Shown in pieces: positions 40,044 through 43,226 of a DNA stretch of 43,226 bases (position 1 is the first letter of the stretch; each line of letters begins with the position of its first letter). The position numbers were made by a program, and so were the translations under genes. The notes beneath the pieces were generated by a model. It ran no database searches. It saw only the letters and a program-made list of their open reading frames with translations, and was not told the DNA's origin. The stretch covers positions 8,247 through 51,472 of the forward strand of contig DMKW01000089.1 of NCBI GenBank assembly GCA_003454135.1, given 5' to 3'. The stretch is from Microbacteriaceae bacterium. Lineage in GTDB: Bacteria > Actinomycetota > Actinomycetes > Actinomycetales > Microbacteriaceae.

Positions 40044-41375
40044 CTATCGGGGCAGCGCCGAGGCTCGCTGGGAACGGACCCGCACGGACGCCCCGCGCAG
40101 CTGCGGCTGCCGTTGCAGCAGCACCGCGAACGCGAGCAGGAGCGTGCCCGTGATGGCGATGACCAGGTCGAGGCCGAACACCATGACCGTGAACGGCGGG
40201 ATGATCATGAGTGCCGTCGACGCGCCTATCCTCCAGTCGCTCACCCGGGGGCGGCCGCCGGGCGGCGCCGGGACCGGCTGCTCGAACCGGCCGAGCAGCC
40301 GGGAGATGACGATCAGCGCACTGATGGCCAGCGCGAGGATCACCGGCCGCGTCCACCACCAGGCGGCGCTGCCCGGTTGCGGCATCGGCAGCGGCGTGAG
40401 CAGCAGCAGTCCCACAATCAGTGCGAGCACCGGCAGGTGCCACAGGTAGATGGTCATCATCCGGGCGCCGACAACGGAGAACAGGGTCCGGATCTTCCTT
40501 CTGCGCATGATTCGGCCAAGCAGCGGGTACGCCAGCATCAGGAGCGAGAACTGACCGACGGCGAGCAGCATGAGGGCGACGGTCGGCGGGTTGAGGTTGT
40601 CGAGCATGTTCACCGGGTACAGGCCCAGGCCGGTCAGTGCGGCCAGCGCGGCGTAGCTGGTGCCGGCGAGCAGGAGGAGCCGGCCCCTGGACCTGGCGGC
40701 GAACCAGCCGTCCGCCGCCCCGATGCCGAGCTGCTGGATGAACAGCCACACGAAGATCATGTTGAACAGTCCCAGCTCGAGGATGCCGGTGGCCCAGCGC
40801 AGGACATCGAGCACCACGGCGGCCACGGCCAGGCCAGCGATCGTGCGAACCGGCGCCCGGGCGTGCAGGGCGGCCATCCCCGGCAGATACGCCTGGCTGA
40901 ACATGTAGGCGGCGAGGAACCACAGCGGCGAGGCGACGCCGGTGGCGATCTCCGCAACGCTGCGAGGGTCGAGCCCGGAGAGGTGCATGACGAGGATGGC
41001 CGCCGACAGGAAGGCGAACAGGGGAACGGCCGGTCGGGCCAGGCGCTGGAAACGCGCCCGAATGAACTCCGCCGCGCCCCCGCCGCGCACCTCGATCCTG
41101 CGCCAGGACTGGACCCCGACGAGACCGCCGACAACGAAGAACAACGGCATGACCTGCGCGATCCAGGTGGCGGGCGCGAGCCACGGCTGGAGCATGAGCG
41201 TGCGCTGGAGGACGAGCCCGTTGTCGCGGTTGACGGATGCCCCGAGCATGAACAGATGGCCGACCACGACGAGCGCAAGGCAGATCACCCGCGCGAGATC
41301 CATCACCGGATCATGCCGGGCCGTCTCCACCGGCATCGGGCTGCCGGTGTCATGGAGCGCCTTCGACTTTTTCAA
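40044..41375 (-). CDS. acyltransferase-3 family membrane protein
   Basis: A 443-residue integral membrane protein with about ten helices. The N-terminal DLARVICLALVVVGHLF (catalytic His in VVGHL) and the following MPLFFVVGGLVG match the acyltransferase-3 family, which O-acylates cell-surface glycans or lipids. The start is taken as TTG 41375 (MKKSKALHD); ATG 41336 (MPVETARHD) is as likely, because neither has a strong ribosome site. The substrate is unknown. It is divergent from the alpha/beta hydrolase. Confidence 0.88.
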   Translation of the reverse strand: MKKSKALHDTGSPMPVETARHDPVMDLARVICLALVVVGHLFMLGASVNRDNGLVLQRTLMLQPWLAPATWIAQVMPLFFVVGGLVGVQSWRRIEVRGGGAAEFIRARFQRLARPAVPLFAFLSAAILVMHLSGLDPRSVAEIATGVASPLWFLAAYMFSQAYLPGMAALHARAPVRTIAGLAVAAVVLDVLRWATGILELGLFNMIFVWLFIQQLGIGAADGWFAARSRGRLLLLAGTSYAALAALTGLGLYPVNMLDNLNPPTVALMLLAVGQFSLLMLAYPLLGRIMRRRKIRTLFSVVGARMMTIYLWHLPVLALIVGLLLLTPLPMPQPGSAAWWWTRPVILALAISALIVISRLLGRFEQPVPAPPGGRPRVSDWRIGASTALMIIPPFTVMVFGLDLVIAITGTLLLAFAVLLQRQPQLRGASVRVRSQRASALPR

Positions 41376-41474
41376 CTCTCACCGCCGGTGCCCAGTGTGG
41401 CACGTATTCGGATCGACCGGCGGGTGCATACTTCCACGTAGAAGATGCGCAGTGAGGGAGCGGAGGGCAGGTCG

Positions 41475-42299
41475 ATGACGGTGCTCGAGGAGGTGGGGCG
41501 TTTCTCGGCCCGATTCGGCCGGGACGTCGTCGTCGAGCGCACCGTGTGGCGTTACTACCGCCTGGGCGTTGGGCCGCCCATCTTCTGGCTGACCGGGGGC
41601 CTGCGCCGGGGCGCGCTCGGCTTCGCCTTCCTGGAACGGCTCGCCGCCCACCACACCGTCATCGCACCCGACTTCCCGCCCGTGCAGACGATCGACGAGT
41701 TCATCGTCGCCTTCGACGCCATCCTGCTCGCCGAGGGGATCGCATCCTTCGCCCTCTGCGGCCAGTCCTACGGCGGGCTGCTCGCGCAGGCGTACCTCGC
41801 GCACCGGCCAGAGGACGTCGACCGGCTCATCCTGTCCAGTTCCGGCCCCGCAGACTCCGGCAGGGCCTGGCTGCCAGCCGAGCACGCGCTGATCGCCCTG
41901 GCGCGCCTGCTGCCTGAGAAGACGGCCAAGAAGCTCCTGGTCGGCGGTGTGTTGAAGGCCATCACGCTGCCGGGCGCCACGCATGATGACTGGGCGCGCG
42001 CCATCACCGTTGTCGTGCAGGACGAGCTGACTCGTGCCGACGTGGTGTCGCACTTCGCCGTCGCCGCCGACTTGATCCGGAAGCGCAGCGTGGCTCCCGC
42101 CGCCTTCGCCGCCTGGCCCGGCCGGGTCTCCGTGCTCAGCGCCGAAAACGATCCGACGCAGGGGAAGAAGGATGTTCACCGCTACGAGAGGCTTTTCGGC
42201 CGGCCCGTCGAGGTGCTCAGCCTCGGGCTGATGGGGCACGCCGCCGCGCTGTTCGACCCTGACGGGTACGTCGACGTGCTCGAGCGCGCGCTGGCCTGA
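41475..42299 (+). CDS. alpha/beta hydrolase
   Basis: A 274-residue alpha/beta-hydrolase-fold protein. The nucleophile elbow is CGQSYGG, an oxyanion-type loop is LTGGLRRG, the acid is probably Asp in SAENDPTQG, and the last histidine is in LMGHAAALFDP. There is no signal peptide, so it is cytoplasmic. ATG 41475 follows GGAGGG (41462-41467) at 7 nt; the ATG at 41445 lacks a site. The substrate is not deducible. Confidence 0.85.
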   Translation: MTVLEEVGRFSARFGRDVVVERTVWRYYRLGVGPPIFWLTGGLRRGALGFAFLERLAAHHTVIAPDFPPVQTIDEFIVAFDAILLAEGIASFALCGQSYGGLLAQAYLAHRPEDVDRLILSSSGPADSGRAWLPAEHALIALARLLPEKTAKKLLVGGVLKAITLPGATHDDWARAITVVVQDELTRADVVSHFAVAADLIRKRSVAPAAFAAWPGRVSVLSAENDPTQGKKDVHRYERLFGRPVEVLSLGLMGHAAALFDPDGYVDVLERALA

Positions 42300-42410
42300 T
42301 CCGTGGCGGTCGCGTCGCGGATGCCGGCGGCCTGTACGTTGTGAGGTGCACCGTGCCCCCGTTCGACGCCGATCCGGCGTGGAAGCTGTCGCCGGCGCGG
42401 GGGAGCACTC

Positions 42411-43226
42411 ATCACCAGTCACAAGCGCCGGTCGTCCACGCGGATCAGGGCCGGCCTGGCCGCCGTGCTGCTGCTGGCGCTCGCCGGATGCTCCGGACAG
42501 CCGAGCGGCGCCGTGCGCGGCACCGCCGCCGCTGCCGCCCCTCCGATCGCGGCGGCCGCACCGGCCGCTGTTCCACCGGCACCAGCCGCCGCACCGGCAG
42601 CCGCCGTCCACGCATCCGCGGCCCCGACGAACGTCCCGGCCGCCCAGGCCCTGGCCCTGCTCGCCACGCTCGCCAACAAGGGCAAATCCCCGAGCACCGG
42701 CTACGACCGCACAAGGAAGTTCGGCACCGCCTGGCTCGACGTCGACCACAACGGATGCGACACCCGCAACGACATCCTCGCCCGCGACCTCACCGGCGAG
42801 GTCACGGCCGGCCCGTGCAAGGTGCTCACCGGCGTGCTCGCCGACAAGTACACCGGCAAGATCATCCACTTCGTGCGCGGCAACACGACGTCGACCCTCG
42901 TGCAGATCGACCACCGCGTCGCGCTCCTGGCCGCCTGGGAGACCGGCGCGCAGAAGCTGTCGCAGGGGCAGCGCGAGGCTCTCGCCAACGACCCGCTGAA
43001 CCTGATCGCGGTGGACGGCCGCACCAATTCGGCCAAGGGTGCCGGCGACGCGGCCACCTGGCTGCCCCCGCAGAAGTCGTACCGGTGCGCCTATGTGACC
43101 AGCCAGATCCAGGTGAAGGCGAAGTACCGCCTCTGGGTTGCCCCGGCCGAACGTGCCGCCATGGTGCGCGTGCTCGGCAGCTGCACCGGCACGATCGCGG
43201 TCGTGCCGGTGAACCCGGTGAACCCG
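42411..43226 (+). CDS. HNH-type (DUF1524-like) lipoprotein, truncated by the window end
   Basis: At least 272 residues, open at the right end. A signal peptide with lipobox LAGC (Cys27) is followed by an Ala/Pro-rich linker (about 36-75). Then comes a domain with GTAWLDVDHNGCDTRND, VQIDHRVALLAAWETGA (His168) and DPLNLIAVDGRTNSAKG, typical of secreted HNH/DUF1524-like nucleases. The frame has no ATG, GTG or TTG between the upstream stop (42342) and the signal peptide. GGGGAG at 42399-42404 points to ATC 42411, where ATGACC would be expected. The ATC is either a rare start or a changed base. Confidence 0.72.
   Translation, partial: MTSHKRRSSTRIRAGLAAVLLLALAGCSGQPSGAVRGTAAAAAPPIAAAAPAAVPPAPAAAPAAAVHASAAPTNVPAAQALALLATLANKGKSPSTGYDRTRKFGTAWLDVDHNGCDTRNDILARDLTGEVTAGPCKVLTGVLADKYTGKIIHFVRGNTTSTLVQIDHRVALLAAWETGAQKLSQGQREALANDPLNLIAVDGRTNSAKGAGDAATWLPPQKSYRCAYVTSQIQVKAKYRLWVAPAERAAMVRVLGSCTGTIAVVPVNPVNP

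Overview
The window is high-GC DNA with actinobacterial gene organisation. GTG and TTG starts are frequent, four-base ATGA/GTGA overlaps are common, and the gene families (DUF3105/DUF305 pair, MoeZ-like ThiF-rhodanese, ThiD-TenA fusion, YkoE/YkoD-YkoC HMP transporter, class Ib nrdHIEF) fit an actinobacterium, most likely of the Microbacteriaceae type. The genus cannot be fixed from the sequence alone.

Left accessory region (1 to about 6600). It opens with the tail of a HipB-like gene and a broken HipA start. A visibly lower-GC block follows with four same-strand genes: a GIY-YIG (T5orf172-like) protein, a TIGR04255-family protein, a membrane-anchored helix-turn-helix protein and a protein with a conserved SQTCDI motif. 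This block looks like a small accessory or defence-type module and is the best candidate for an undescribed system here. Next to it lies an intact IS21-family element (istA-istB) with four ~23-bp repeats at each end.

Core metabolism (6687-21540). A DUF3105/DUF305 membrane protein pair is on the minus strand. A cystathionine beta-synthase and cystathionine gamma-synthase/lyase pair for Cys/Met interconversion and an APC permease follow. Then comes an L-arabinose regulon: a LacI-type regulator, araB-araD-araA, and a ChvE/GguA/GguB-type sugar ABC transporter. Three related operator palindromes lie in front of the regulator and araB. A strong hairpin separates the binding-protein gene from the ATPase gene.

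nrdHIEF (21600-25705). The class Ib ribonucleotide reductase operon is preceded by a tandem pair of NrdR boxes and DnaA-box-like sites. A perfect 20-bp-arm palindrome follows it. A second, longer version of that palindrome lies at 27215, and a fragment of the same sequence abuts the IS21 element.

Middle minus-strand genes (25806-28188). These are a small secreted protein, a SixA-like phosphatase, an ABM-fold protein and a secreted protein with an internally duplicated module.

Thiamine region (28584-37662). One TPP riboswitch precedes an HMP/thiamine ECF transporter (ykoE plus an 800-aa YkoD-YkoC fusion). A second TPP riboswitch overlaps the ribosome-binding site of a thiD-tenA fusion. thiE lies convergent to it, and thiO-thiS-thiG-thiF/moeZ are tightly coupled. 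No thiC is present in the window, so the local genes combine import and salvage of the pyrimidine with de novo thiazole synthesis.

Right end (37721-43226). Here are a PhnB-like VOC protein, a tandem universal stress protein, a secreted hemagglutinin-type protein with an acyltransferase-3 membrane protein, an alpha/beta hydrolase, and a truncated HNH-type lipoprotein whose apparent start codon is ATC.
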